Positions 1 through 8,552 of a stretch of DNA of 24,682 bases are shown here, in pieces. How positions within the stretch are numbered: the stretch's first letter is position 1; each line of letters starts with the position of its first letter. This stretch comes from Chara braunii (taxonomy: Eukaryota; Streptophyta; Charophyceae; Charales; Characeae), in assembly GCA_003427395.1 (NCBI GenBank), contig BFEA01000008.1:838863-863544 (forward strand), read 5' to 3'. A model generated the notes under the pieces. That model saw nothing but the letters and a program-made list of their open reading frames with translations. It searched no databases and was not told the origin of the DNA. A program made the translations under genes and the position numbers.

Positions 1-42
1 TCGCTGCACCCACCCAGTATTCCATTCGCTATCTCAGCCACA

Positions 43-256
43 GTCCAGGATGGCGACACCAGCTACGATAACGTTCCAACGCCGATTCTCCTCGGTCGTA
101 GCGACCAACTCCAAAAATGCAGGCAAGAACCTGTCTCTTATACACATCTAGATGTGTATAAGAGACAGGTCCAGGATGGCGACACCAGCTACGATAACGT
201 TCCAACGCCGATTCTCCTCGGTCGTAGCGACCAACTCCAAAAATGCAGGCAAAAAC
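43..256 (+). repeat. Artefactual 88-bp direct duplication around the adapter
   Basis: Bases 43-130 and 169-256 are the same sequence with one difference (CAAGAAC versus CAAAAAC), separated only by the adapter at 131-168. Both contain the ORF1a start ATG (50 and 176). The pattern is what two reads of a mate-pair chimera produce. The real locus most likely has one copy. Confidence 0.9.
131..168. other. Nextera mate-pair junction adapter (assembly contaminant)
   Basis: A perfect 38-bp palindrome made of two inverted 19-bp Tn5 mosaic ends (CTGTCTCTTATACACATCT and its reverse complement). This is the known circularisation junction of Nextera mate-pair libraries. Translation across it gives the peptides MCIRDR and SYTHLDVYKRQ, which I recall as common contaminant peptides in databases. 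It is not part of the organism's genome. Confidence 0.98.
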
Positions 257-1195
257 AGCCAATCGAATGGCCCACTCGTCGACCATGAGACCCTGCGATT
301 TCTTTTGGAACAACCTCAAGTCAAAGGCGAAAGAATGACCAAGAAAGTTCAACAGGATGGAGAAGAAAAGGAAATCACTGTGTGGTGTTACCCGAAAGAA
401 AAACTTGAATCAACCAACGCCATGTATGCAAAACATGGGCTAGTCTTCACATTCTCCAACACAGGCGCCCGACTTCCAGAAATTGAAAAACGTAAGTGGA
501 TCACAAGGACAGTACAGGGGCACGAAAATCTCAGATCAACCACGGATAAATTTGCGATCCTGGTACTCAGCAAAAACATGATGATGGTAGTCTTCAAAGA
601 TGCTGATCAGGCATCAAATCTGATCAGCAGGCACACCACCTTAAACTGTAGTGGTTCAGTATGCTCCCTATCCAGATGGAAGCAGGAGATGGCACAGAAA
701 GCCAACATCTCCCCGGCGACAGCACAGAAACAAAGGCTTATGAGGGGCCAATTCTGGGTCCAGTTCGACAACATCCCCATCAGGGGTCATCCACTGATAA
801 AGGATCGATTGGAGGTTGAATACCCGAACAACAAAGTGTTGAAATGGGTGCTCCCCACACCAGACTTCGTAGCCCCTCATTGCGACTCCATCACTGCCGT
901 CTTGGAAGTGAATTCCGAAACGAACCCAGAATTTCCGGAAGAATGGGAATTCTGCATCGGAGAGGAAACGTCTTCAGTCACAGTCTCAACTAAAGACGCT
1001 CCCATCTGTTTCAGATGCAGAGAAAGAGGACACCTGGGTACTGACCCNGCCTGCNCGAGATCCCCTNAACACTCGANNGAGAAGAAACTGAGACAGANCA
1101 TGCTGGTGGAAGTGGAAGAAGNAAANGGCATTTGGTTCGTCAANGACCAGGACTACAATGGCTGGGTCTTTGACGATACTATTGATGATCCATAG
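176..1195 (+). CDS. Element A ORF1a: LINE gag-like nucleic-acid-binding protein with zinc knuckle
   Basis: Open for about 339 codons from ATG 176 (MATPATITFQRR) to TAG 1193-1195. The reading frame runs further upstream only because of the adapter, so 176 is the credible start; element B's ORF1 begins with a similar MASPTT. The N-terminal two thirds has the layout of the RNA-binding gag-like region of plant LINE ORF1 proteins: a core with MMMVVFKDADQA, then FWVQFDNIPIRGHPL. It is followed by a zinc knuckle at 1007-1054 (CFRCRERGHLGTD..AC), spaced CX2CX4HX6C rather than the common CX2CX4HX4C. Expected role is binding LINE RNA in the ribonucleoprotein. Ns from 1048 on make the last 50 codons uncertain. 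The stop follows FDDTIDDP; element B ends at the matching place with FDYNLDDPNWV. Confidence 0.85.
   Translation: MATPATITFQRRFSSVVATNSKNAGKNSQSNGPLVDHETLRFLLEQPQVKGERMTKKVQQDGEEKEITVWCYPKEKLESTNAMYAKHGLVFTFSNTGARLPEIEKRKWITRTVQGHENLRSTTDKFAILVLSKNMMMVVFKDADQASNLISRHTTLNCSGSVCSLSRWKQEMAQKANISPATAQKQRLMRGQFWVQFDNIPIRGHPLIKDRLEVEYPNNKVLKWVLPTPDFVAPHCDSITAVLEVNSETNPEFPEEWEFCIGEETSSVTVSTKDAPICFRCRERGHLGTDXACXRSPXHSXEKKLRQXMLVEVEEXXGIWFVXDQDYNGWVFDDTIDDP
1007..1054 (+). other. CCHC zinc knuckle in element A ORF1a
   Basis: Sixteen codons with C, C, H and C at positions 1, 4, 9 and 16. One codon before the last Cys contains an N. The same spacing occurs in element B at 16439-16486. Confidence 0.88.
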
Positions 1196-1249
1196 TGGAT
1201 CTGGACATACAGCACGAACNCGACAACAAAACAACCAGACATTTNCCNC

Positions 1250-3100
1250 CCCTNNGANAGCANATGGCACGCAGTGGGAGCTAAAAAGGTNACNGGGATA
1301 CCAGGGAAAATCCACAAAGACCAGATCATNGACCCACGAGCAATCAGGGAAGAAAAGAAACACNAGGATCTNNTGTGGGACATGGAGACAATCCGAATCC
1401 AGACAGCAGAAGCATGCCAAAATACCAACCTGGACAACAACACTTTGATTCAAGTAGCTAAACAGACCCTCGAGCACCGCCATCCCAAAGCAGAGGTCCC
1501 CTCCCCGCTCAAACGGAATGCCTCCCCCTCCTCCAAAGGAAACCAAGAGGACAGAGCAGGAAAGAAGAGGAGGGCAACAGAGTCTGAGCAATCCCCCACA
1601 GGCGACAACTCCTCCGGGGCAGACCCGAGCTCACCAGCAGCCTCGCAGACAGGAACGGACATCTCTCCAAATATCCCATTCCGTGGCTGGAGGAGTACCT
1701 GCAGAGAGCAAAGTACGAGAGAGAAAAGGAATTCGACACTTGGAGAAGGCAGGGAAACCGGCCACTGGTAAAACAGTGGCAGGAATCCCCCACTCCAAGA
1801 AACTTTTTCGAACTGCTGCGCATGAAATCTGAACTCTCGGAATTCAGTGCTTTCAGATACTATGAAAAGAAGCGAGAGAGAGATTCTGCAGAGACTGACA
1901 CAAGATTCGACCCCCGGACATCAGCGGACTCCATTCGGGACATGGTTTCCAAGAACTGGAAACCGTCGAAAGGGAGGGAAAAGAGGCCAAGGCCCCCCCC
2001 CAAAGACGAGGCAGGCAGCAAGAATGAACAGCGCCGACTCACACAGGAGATCGCAACAGGCAGCAAGAATGAACTCTCGGAATTCAGTGCTTTCAGATAC
2101 TATGAAAAGAAGCGAGGGAGAGATTCTGCAGGAACAGAGACTGACACAGGATTCAACCCCCGGACATCAGCGGACTCCATCCGGGACATGGTTTCCAAGA
2201 ACTGGAAAACCGTCGAAAGGGAGGGAAAAGAGGCCAAGGGCCCCCCCCAAAGACGAGGCAGGCAGCAAGAATGAACAACGCCGACTCACACAGGAGATCG
2301 CAACAGTGGCAGCACAGACTAAGCGACTGTTCGACCGGAACATGGACTACAAAAAGGAACAGGGGGAAAATTTCATCGCAGTCTGGATGATAGCGGAAAA
2401 CAAAGCGCCCAGCGTCACTAAATCAGCAGCAACTGATAGGGGGACCACGAGGGCAGTGAGACCACCGATCTCAGTCCGGTTCAGAAGCAAATTTAACGAG
2501 TGGCAGGTGGCCACTGACGCAGCCTTCTCAATCCCCACCCTTGATGATGACAGAGCCCTGGCAAAGAGCATCAGGGACAACATCTCCGCAGAAACCCCGC
2601 TGGGGGTGTTCGGGCTCCCACCACGAGAGTTGTCAGTCGAAGGGAAGNNGATGGATGAGCNGTTACTTACCCCCTTCGACCCCATCCTGGTCAAGTTTGA
2701 GGAAAAAGCAAAACTCAGCGATGGCCTGACATGGAGGGCATGGGACACGATCACGATGCTCCCACACAATGTGCTGAACGGAAGATTCNGCACGACGGAC
2801 ATCATCGCTGACTCGCTGGCAGACATTATCAGANCCANTCTCTTGACATCCAGGACGTCGCTGCAAGACGAGGCAACCCCCATCTACGTGGAGATGGGGT
2901 TGGAGGAAGTGGACATGGCAACCGAAGAAGAGGAGATCGTGGGAACGGGAGACAAGTTTTCACCAGGGGGAGAGTACGAGGAGCCACTTCCGATAACAGG
3001 GAGCAGCGTTGGGGAGTACAGCATGGGCACCTTAGCAACGAAGGTTGACAACAGGGACTCGGACTCCGAGAGCAGCAAGGCCCAGGCCGCAGTGGACTGA
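1250..3100 (+). pseudogene. Element A ORF1b: unrecognised conserved ORF between zinc knuckle and ORF2, frameshifted
   Basis: Function unknown. Homology to element B shows the true reading path although it changes frame several times. It begins near WHAVGAKKVTG (about 1264), runs through IREEKKHEDLLWD, a charged low-complexity stretch, then WLEEYLQRAKYEREKEFDTW (about 1683-1742) and FSAFRYYEKKRERD, then AQTKRLF, WQVATDAAFSIP, PLGVFGLP and WRAWDTITMLPHN, and ends in an acidic tail (MATEEEEIVGTGD...DSDSESS) at TGA 3098-3100. Breaks lie near the C-runs at 1993 and 2242 and inside a 240-bp tandem duplication. The matching blocks in B lie in the same order at 16131-14456. No in-frame ATG is visible near the start, so it may be read by continuation from ORF1a, by reinitiation, or the Ns may hide the join. 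The protein is lysine/glutamate-rich with no motif I can name. Confidence 0.72.
1831..2307 (+). repeat. 240-bp tandem duplication inside ORF1b
   Basis: GAACTCTCGGAATTCAGTGC starts at 1831 and again at 2071, and the copies stay nearly identical to GATCGCAACAG. The period of 240 would keep the frame (80 codons), but small indels, including in the C-runs, break it. A 16-base word GGCAGCAAGAATGAAC occurs inside copy 1 (2014-2029) and at the junction (2059-2074), which points to slippage or recombination at microhomology. It could also be a collapse of two LINE copies during assembly. Confidence 0.92.
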
Positions 3101-3206
3101 GATCCCTCCCCAAGGGCTAACAAAACTCACCTCACAAATCAAAACAATCGAACAACAACTGAGATAAGAAGTTAACCGAAGGAAAAAAAAAAAAAATCAG
3201 AGGCCT
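3101..3206 (+). other. ORF1b-ORF2 spacer with A14 run
   Basis: About 106 bases between the ORF1b stop and the ORF2 ATG, with an A run at 3183-3196. No promoter or structured element is visible. In element B the matching gap is 47 bases and has no A run. Confidence 0.6.
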
Positions 3207-4943
3207 ATGCAGATTCCCGAAAGAAGCGGAAACAGGCAGGAACACCATCCTAGGATGAACTGGCACGCAAAGGGGCTCCAGATAGTAAGCTGGAACGTAA
3301 ACGGTCTAGGAAACATTCTATATGAGGAAGACAAACTCAGGGACATCCGAATGGGCCTGGTAAGTAAGGATCGTCCCAAGCCTGACCTCATACTCCTCCA
3401 AGGGACCCACTTGTCCAACTTGAACAATCACTCAACAATACAACAGAGAATGGAAAGAATGATAGGAGGATGCGCATTCACACTGTGGTCCAACAAAGAA
3501 GGTCAGAGCAATAAAGGGACAGCGATACTCGTCCTGAAGACATCCAAAATCCTTACCGAGGGCCAGATCCTGAACAGCGAGGGCGACAGTGAGGGAGGAA
3601 GATGGTCCAAGGTGGACATCAAGTGGCAAGAGGAAGATATGCGAATACTCAACATATATGCACCAAACACGGATTCTGACAGACTGACTTTTCTCGACAG
3701 CATCAAAACCCTCATCCCCAACCCACAGCCGATAATCATTGCAGGGGACTGGAACACGACCCTGAACCCAAACCTGGACCGGATTGCAAGAGCAGCACTA
3801 ATGGGACCCACAAGAGCAGGTACTCAGATTCGAAATCTGATGACCGAGTTTGAACTCCTCGACCCCCTTAGAGCGCTGCACCTGGACCAAAAAGTGTCCT
3901 CCCGGATAAGGAAAAATCAAGCTAACCGGACATCCTTGTCTAGGATAGACTTTTTCCTCATCTCTGAGAGCTTACTTGGCACAGTCAAAGAGGCCGAGAT
4001 TCTCCCTTCAGCAGCGTTCAAAGGTCTAGATCACAAACCCATCCAACTGCTACTCAATTTTAACGTACTAGTGGAAACAGGCCAGGGGTTCTTTAGGATG
4101 AATAACTCCCTCCTAAAAACCGAAAGAATGGCTGCTGCAGTCAGAGAAAACTGGGCCCTCAACAAGCAGCGAGAGTCTAAACAGATAAACAGCCACCAAT
4201 GGTTTATTGACAGCTCTGCAGACTTAACACATACGGTATCAGCGGAATCCCGGGACACCGCCAGAGACCGCAAGAGGAGAAGAGAAGAACTCCAATTTGC
4301 AATAGCTGTCGCAGAAGCAAATCTGGCAGAAGACCCCTCCAACAGATTTTATCAAGAGTTACTTGATGACACCAAAGAGGAATTGAATGAGTGGAGAAGG
4401 TGGGAACTGAGAGGTCTGCAAATCCGAGCGAGAATGACAGACTACGCACTTAATGAATCCATGACAAAATTCTTCTTCTCCAAAATCAAAGCGAATGCAA
4501 GAAACAACATGATAGAGGCTCTCCAAGATCCTACAGACTCAGGAAACACCAAAACAACAGGCCCCGAGATGGTAAGGATAGCCAGATCATTCTACGCAGA
4601 TTTATATGAATCAAAGACACCCTCACCCTCGACCACAGCGAACACAACAGCTCATCAACTCATGCTCTCATACCTCGACAAAACCATTTCGACCAGTCAG
4701 GTGGAAGGCGTGGACGGACCCCTGACCTTGGCCGAACTACACACAGCCCTGACCCAGATGGGAAATGACAAAGCCCCGGACATCGACGGTCTCTCCAAAG
4801 AATTTTGGTGCTGCTTTCGGTTGACCCTGGGTGAAGATTTGCTCGACTTCTTCAACGAAAGCATGCACAGAGGAGGCCTAGGAAAGGAGCTGAGTACCAG
4901 TGTGGTCTCACTGCTGTACAAGAAGGGAGACAAAGAAGACTAG
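3207..4943 (+). CDS. Element A ORF2, first part: AP-type endonuclease and start of reverse transcriptase
   Basis: 578 codons from ATG 3207 to TAG 4941-4943. The start is supported by element B, whose ORF2 begins with a comparable 25-30 residue leader before SWNINGLGN. Residues 28-36 (SWNVNGLGN) open an exonuclease/endonuclease/phosphatase fold that nicks target DNA. Visible motifs in order are LLQGTHL (normally QETH; the metal-binding Glu is Gly here), LNIYAPNTD, IIAGDWNTTLNP, SRIDFFLIS and LDHKPIQL. A charged linker follows (RRKREELQFAIAVAEANLAED...EWRRWELRGLQIRARMTD). The RT fingers then begin with LTLAELHTALTQMGNDKAPD..DGLSKEFW and LLYKKGDKED. The frame stops inside the RT motif; the same frame continues downstream with RPIS. 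Confidence 0.93.
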   Translation: MQIPERSGNRQEHHPRMNWHAKGLQIVSWNVNGLGNILYEEDKLRDIRMGLVSKDRPKPDLILLQGTHLSNLNNHSTIQQRMERMIGGCAFTLWSNKEGQSNKGTAILVLKTSKILTEGQILNSEGDSEGGRWSKVDIKWQEEDMRILNIYAPNTDSDRLTFLDSIKTLIPNPQPIIIAGDWNTTLNPNLDRIARAALMGPTRAGTQIRNLMTEFELLDPLRALHLDQKVSSRIRKNQANRTSLSRIDFFLISESLLGTVKEAEILPSAAFKGLDHKPIQLLLNFNVLVETGQGFFRMNNSLLKTERMAAAVRENWALNKQRESKQINSHQWFIDSSADLTHTVSAESRDTARDRKRRREELQFAIAVAEANLAEDPSNRFYQELLDDTKEELNEWRRWELRGLQIRARMTDYALNESMTKFFFSKIKANARNNMIEALQDPTDSGNTKTTGPEMVRIARSFYADLYESKTPSPSTTANTTAHQLMLSYLDKTISTSQVEGVDGPLTLAELHTALTQMGNDKAPDIDGLSKEFWCCFRLTLGEDLLDFFNESMHRGGLGKELSTSVVSLLYKKGDKED

Positions 4944-5794
4944 AAGAACTAGAGACCCATATCCCGTCTAACTACACCATACAAAATCCTAGCCAAGGCA
5001 CTTGCAAATAGAATCACAAATTTAACGAACAACTGTTTTCACATCGACCAAGCAGGCTTCATCCCAGGCAGGTACATTTTGAACAACGTGATGACTTTAA
5101 ACGAGGCAGCAAAAAAGATCACAGAAAAAAAGAATGAAAGTTGCAATCCTGTTCTTCGATTTCGAGAAAGCCTACGACCAGGTCAACTGGGATTTTCTAC
5201 ACGTGTATGGAGAAAATGGGGGTAGGCCTAAACTTTAGAAATTGGGTCATAATACTGTACGCTGACGCAACAGGCAGAGTCCAGGTCAACAGAATCCTAT
5301 CGGACACCTATCAAATCTCGCGATCAAACAGACAAGGCGACCCACTGGCCCCACCCATATTCCTATTCATCATGGAAGCCATAGCCTCCTTCCTCCGCAA
5401 AGACCCGTCCATCGATCGCCTCACTGAACGGAACCACAACCCGCTACACGACTTTGCCCTCCCCACCGCCCTCATGTTCGCTGACGACCTCACGGTCCTC
5501 ATCCGCGCCAATAACAACTCTTTCCAAGCTCTAGTAAGGGCAATGGAAGCCTTCAGACTAGCGTTAGAGATGAGGGTCAACTGGAACAAAACCGAAGGGT
5601 GGTGGCTAGCAGACGGCACCCCTTCCCAACCATCAGACACAACCACACCTATGACATGGACTACAGGAGAACAAGCACTAAGGTTTCTGGGCATCGTGAT
5701 CAACAAGGAAGGAGTGTGGCCAAGAATGGGCCAGAACCTAATCGCTAGGGCAATCACCCGACTGACCCAATGCAAAACGCTCAAGCTTCGATAA
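4944..5794 (+). pseudogene. Element A ORF2, reverse transcriptase core, broken by stops and frameshifts
   Basis: The first frame continues through KN, a second TAG (4950-4952) and RPISRLTTPYKILAKALANR to PGRYILNNVMTLNEAA. It shifts at the A-run near 5127 into MKVAILFFDFEKAYDQVNWD (from 5134, holding the first catalytic Asp), and shifts again near 5200 into MGVGLNFRNWV, which runs open to 5794. That last frame carries RQGDPLAPPIFLFIMEAI and the catalytic FADD box at 5477-5488 followed by LTVLIRANN. All key RT motifs are present but spread over three frames. FADD in place of YADD is common in plant LINEs. This copy cannot make a complete RT as assembled. Confidence 0.9.
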
Positions 5795-6177
5795 TCGGAC
5801 GAGCAATACTAATTAACACAGCTATCTTTTCCACACAGTGGTACATGGCATCCATTTGGTCCCCCCCTGACGACGATATCAAAAAGCTAAAGAATAGGGT
5901 GAGATGCTATCTGTGGACAGGCGATCCCAACAGGACCACCTGCATCAACAGGGGCGCATGGAACCACATCACCAGGAAACCACAGGAAGGGGGCCTTGGG
6001 ATCATCGACCCCAAACAGGAATCCATAGCGCTGCAGATGAAATGGATCCTCAAGATCCTGACTAAACAGTTTCTCCCATGGACCCAGTTGGCGCTAGACA
6101 GCATCAGAAACTTAGCCCCCATCAACTCCCCCCCGAACATGAACGGTCAGAGATCATGGCAAAAGAATGGACAATAA
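5770..6177 (+). pseudogene. Element A ORF2, RT thumb/post-RT segment
   Basis: A third frame picks up the protein just before the previous one ends: SIIGRAILINTAIFSTQWYM, then WSPPDDDIKKLKNRVRCYLW, then WNHITRKPQEGGLGIIDPKQ and ALQMKWILKIL. A tryptophan-glycine block of this kind (W..I..PK..GGLG) is typical of the region after the RT in plant-type LINEs. Element B has the matching RALAINTSIFSMMWNIASI. A frameshift near 6140-6170 leads into the last ORF2 segment. Confidence 0.85.
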
Positions 6178-7661
6178 AATCGGGCAGACCACGCAGGAGA
6201 AACCCGGCACAGCTCATCACAAACCCCACTCTAACAGCCAGTTCGTATTGGAGCCCCACCATCAAAGCCTGGCGCAAAATGATGCCAAGCAAGCAAGGTG
6301 CACCAGGAAACAGAGAAGTCCTGAGACAACCTCTATTCTGCAATCCCTGGATCTCCGACCCCAGTGGAGCAGAATGGACACTTCGCTCCAAGGACCGTAG
6401 ATGGCTATCTTGGGTAGAAAAAGGAGTGTGGCAGATCAGACACATCTGGTTAGAAGACCAAGGATGATGGGCCACGGTTCAAGAACTACGCAATGTCCTA
6501 AAAGGCTGTCATTCCCTTCCTGAAAACTTAACGCGGATTCAAAATAGCATCCCTACACACTGGCTCCCCCTCCTAAGAGAGGAGTTCTCGTGGAAACCTG
6601 GGGACTGGGGGATACTAATATCCCAAACACAGCCTACCAGAGCATACAGATTCGTAGCTAGAACCAACCCAACCGGATACCTATCCAAGTTCTACTCATA
6701 CCCCATAGCCAAACTCAGCACTAACGAGTCAGAAATTCGGAACAGTGAGCCCCAGTGCGATACAATCGAGACATTCCGACTAAGGAAAGTGAGGGTGTCA
6801 AAGAACAAACCCTGGAAACTCTTCCGACCGGACCTCAGCATCTCCGAACTAGAATTTGACNCGAAGGAATGGGTGTGGAAACAGGGTGAATCAGGGAGAA
6901 CAAGAACGATAGACAAATACGACACCAAATTCGGCTATGAGCTGGGCCTACAAACCACGGACCTGGAGCCCAGACTCCAAGGGAAGTGGAGAGAAATCCT
7001 GAGCCTAGACCCCTCTGTCCCCATATCCATCCCATGGCCGAAGTTCCTATCCATCAGACCAGTTAGGATCCGAAGTATGCAATGGCTCATAGCGCACGCC
7101 TCAGTGCCAACCAACCAGTGGCTCCACAAGAGGAGAAAGCACACTGACCCCAGTAGCACTGACCAGTGCAAACTCTGCAAATACAAAATCCCGGAAGACA
7201 TACCCCACTGCCTCCTGTACTGCACGGAAGCAGCATGGATTTGGAACAAAGTGCGCAACCTGTGGAACATCCTCTTCTCATCACCCCCCCCACCCACGAC
7301 CCCCCTCAATATCCTGCTCTTATCTAACAACATAAACAACCTCAAAGGCGGAGAGGATGTGTGGTACCATGTACTCAGAAAGCTGGCTCTGTGGGTGATC
7401 TGGAAGAGGAGATGCACCAAGACGATCGAAGGAACTGAGGTGCCAAGAGAAGAAATGTGGGTGCTCTTGCTGAGAATGGCTGAAACAGAGATTTGAACCA
7501 GATGGAGGGAAGTGACATCGACGACGAGAGGCAGACCAGAAAGGAGGGCGACAAAGAAACGGGTGTTCATAAGAGACTGGCTGCTACAAGGAAAGATCGC
7601 CACCGTGGTGGACAACAGACTGGTCTGGAGGAAGTGGCACACCACGAGGACAGGGACCTAG
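6078..7661 (+). pseudogene. Element A ORF2, C-terminal region with zf-RVT-like zinc finger
   Basis: One frame covers this interval with two in-frame TGA codons (6465-6467 and 7494-7496) and ends at TAG 7659-7661. It contains WTLRSKDRRWLSWVEKGVW, WLPLLREEFSWKPGDWGI, and a zinc finger at 7167-7223 (CKLCKYKIPEDIPHCLLYC, CX2CX9HX4C) followed by AAWIWNKVRNLWN, as in the zf-RVT domain of plant LINEs. The true C-terminus is taken as 7661 because element B ends with a similar block (WLARGKVEE...WNDWHN) to A's WLLQGKIATVVDNRLVWRKW. The upstream 6078-6140 overlap with the previous segment is out of frame. I see no RNase H domain. Confidence 0.85.
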
Positions 7662-7986
7662 AGAAAAACAAACTGAGATCATAATCTCAATAGCAAACAC
7701 AACTCCTCTCTTTTCTTGATTCACACGTATTATCTGACAGAGACACAGTAGACTCTGAGAGGAAAAGTGGAGGGCAAGCTGACAGTCAATCCTCTGGATA
7801 AGGAGTAATCAATGCTGGTCAGGGTTCCTTCGGCCAGACGGAAGGAAGCGTGTGGGTATTCACCATGTATTCCAATTTTATCTTGCCGGTGGAAAGGAAT
7901 CGGACTGACGCTCCCCAGAATGGATATGGAGCCAGGACCATAAGGACCTGTTTATACAAAACAAAAACAAAACAAAAAAAAAAAAA
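7662..7986 (+). other. Element A 3' UTR and A-rich tail
   Basis: No coding potential. From about 7780 it is highly similar to the reverse complement of 8579-8790, the 3' UTR of element B. Shared blocks include GAGTAATCAATGCTGGTC, GGTTCCTTCGGCCAGAC, CTTGCCGGTGGAA, GCTCCCCAGAATGGA and AAGGACCTG(G)TTTAT. The tail at 7957-7986 is A-rich with C interruptions, then A13. A conserved 3' end is what a LINE reverse transcriptase with 3'-end specificity recognises. Confidence 0.85.
7825..7847 (+). other. Conserved 3' UTR hairpin of element A
   Basis: TTCCTTC (7825-7831), loop GGCCAGACG, GAAGGAA (7841-7847): a perfect 7-bp stem. Element B has the same stem with loop GGCCAGACA at 8715-8693. It is a candidate RT recognition structure. 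Confidence 0.7.
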
Positions 7987-8552
7987 GGCTGCGCTACCTG
8001 GTCTTCATCTCTCTGGCCTCCAGTGTGAACTTTGTGTGAACTGTGTGTGAACTTTGTGTGAACTTTGTGTGAACTCACTCATGCATGGTGTGTGATTTGT
8101 GCGCGATCATTGGTGGTGAACTGGGAGGTTCATTGCGTGTCACAAAGGTTCTGGGGCCATCACTGCGAAGACGATAGTTCACTTGCTGACTTTATCGTGT
8201 CCCAAGTCGACTGTGGGGGTTGCTGTATCTACATAGTATAATTTATCATTCACTCCCTACCTCGACTACTCTCTCTTGTTCCACATCCGTGTGCCTCCTC
8301 TCCTACTGGACCTGTCAAACCACCTGCCTCGGTGCACTCGATAAACCACTGGCCGTTTCATAGATATGAGGGCCTGCTTGCACCCAGTTAAATTCACTTA
8401 TATGAAATTATGATGAAAAAAACTGCTCAAGGGCCGCTTAGCTGGGAAACGGAATGGAAGGTCAATTAGTCACTCATGGTCCACTGATCCTCATGTAACA
8501 CCATTTGTATATTTTACTAGTTGCAATGATTTTTTAGAAAATGTCTGGTGCG
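7987..8552. other. Spacer between the two LINEs, no gene
   Basis: It holds an 11-bp minisatellite at its left end. The rest is AT-balanced sequence with no convincing ORF, RNA gene or transposon ends. It lies between the 3' ends of two convergent LINEs. Confidence 0.6.
8023..8074. repeat. 11-bp minisatellite, five copies
   Basis: GTGTGAAC repeated with spacer TTT (unit TTTGTGTGAAC), about 4.7 units; the third copy has GTG in place of TTT. Confidence 0.92.

Larger units (their letters stand above)
1..7986 (+). mobile_element. LINE (non-LTR retrotransposon), element A, near full length but decayed
   Basis: Plus-strand order is: ORF1a with zinc knuckle (176-1195), ORF1b (about 1250-3100), ORF2 with endonuclease, reverse transcriptase and C-terminal zinc finger (3207-7661), 3' UTR (7662-7956) and A-rich tail (7957-7986). 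This order is that of an endonuclease-bearing LINE that moves by target-primed reverse transcription. The 5' end is not reliable: bases 43-130 are repeated at 169-256 across a sequencing-adapter junction, and only about 50 bases lie before the first ATG. No target-site duplication can be tested because the 5' border is lost. ORF2 has in-frame stops and frameshifts, so this copy is probably inactive. Clade is uncertain; an L1-like or related plant/algal LINE fits the domain order. Confidence 0.9.

Noticed and set aside
152-175. Upstream ATG giving an ORF1 start with MCIRDRS
   Set aside because: These codons come from the sequencing adapter; the native start is ATG 176.
29-352. Minus-strand 107-codon ORF with an internal repeat
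   Set aside because: It is the antisense of the LINE start duplicated around the adapter; the repeat and the SYTHLDVYKRQ peptide are artefacts.
4941-4952. Alternative genetic code with TAG as sense
   Set aside because: Many other frameshifts and TGA stops are present in the same pseudogene, and element B has sense codons there.
3207-7661. Group II intron or retron reverse transcriptase
   Set aside because: An AP-type endonuclease at the N-terminus, a CCHC finger at the C-terminus and a gag-like ORF upstream identify a LINE.
8023-8074. CRISPR-like array
   Set aside because: Units of 11 bases with no spacers; a plain minisatellite in a eukaryotic context.
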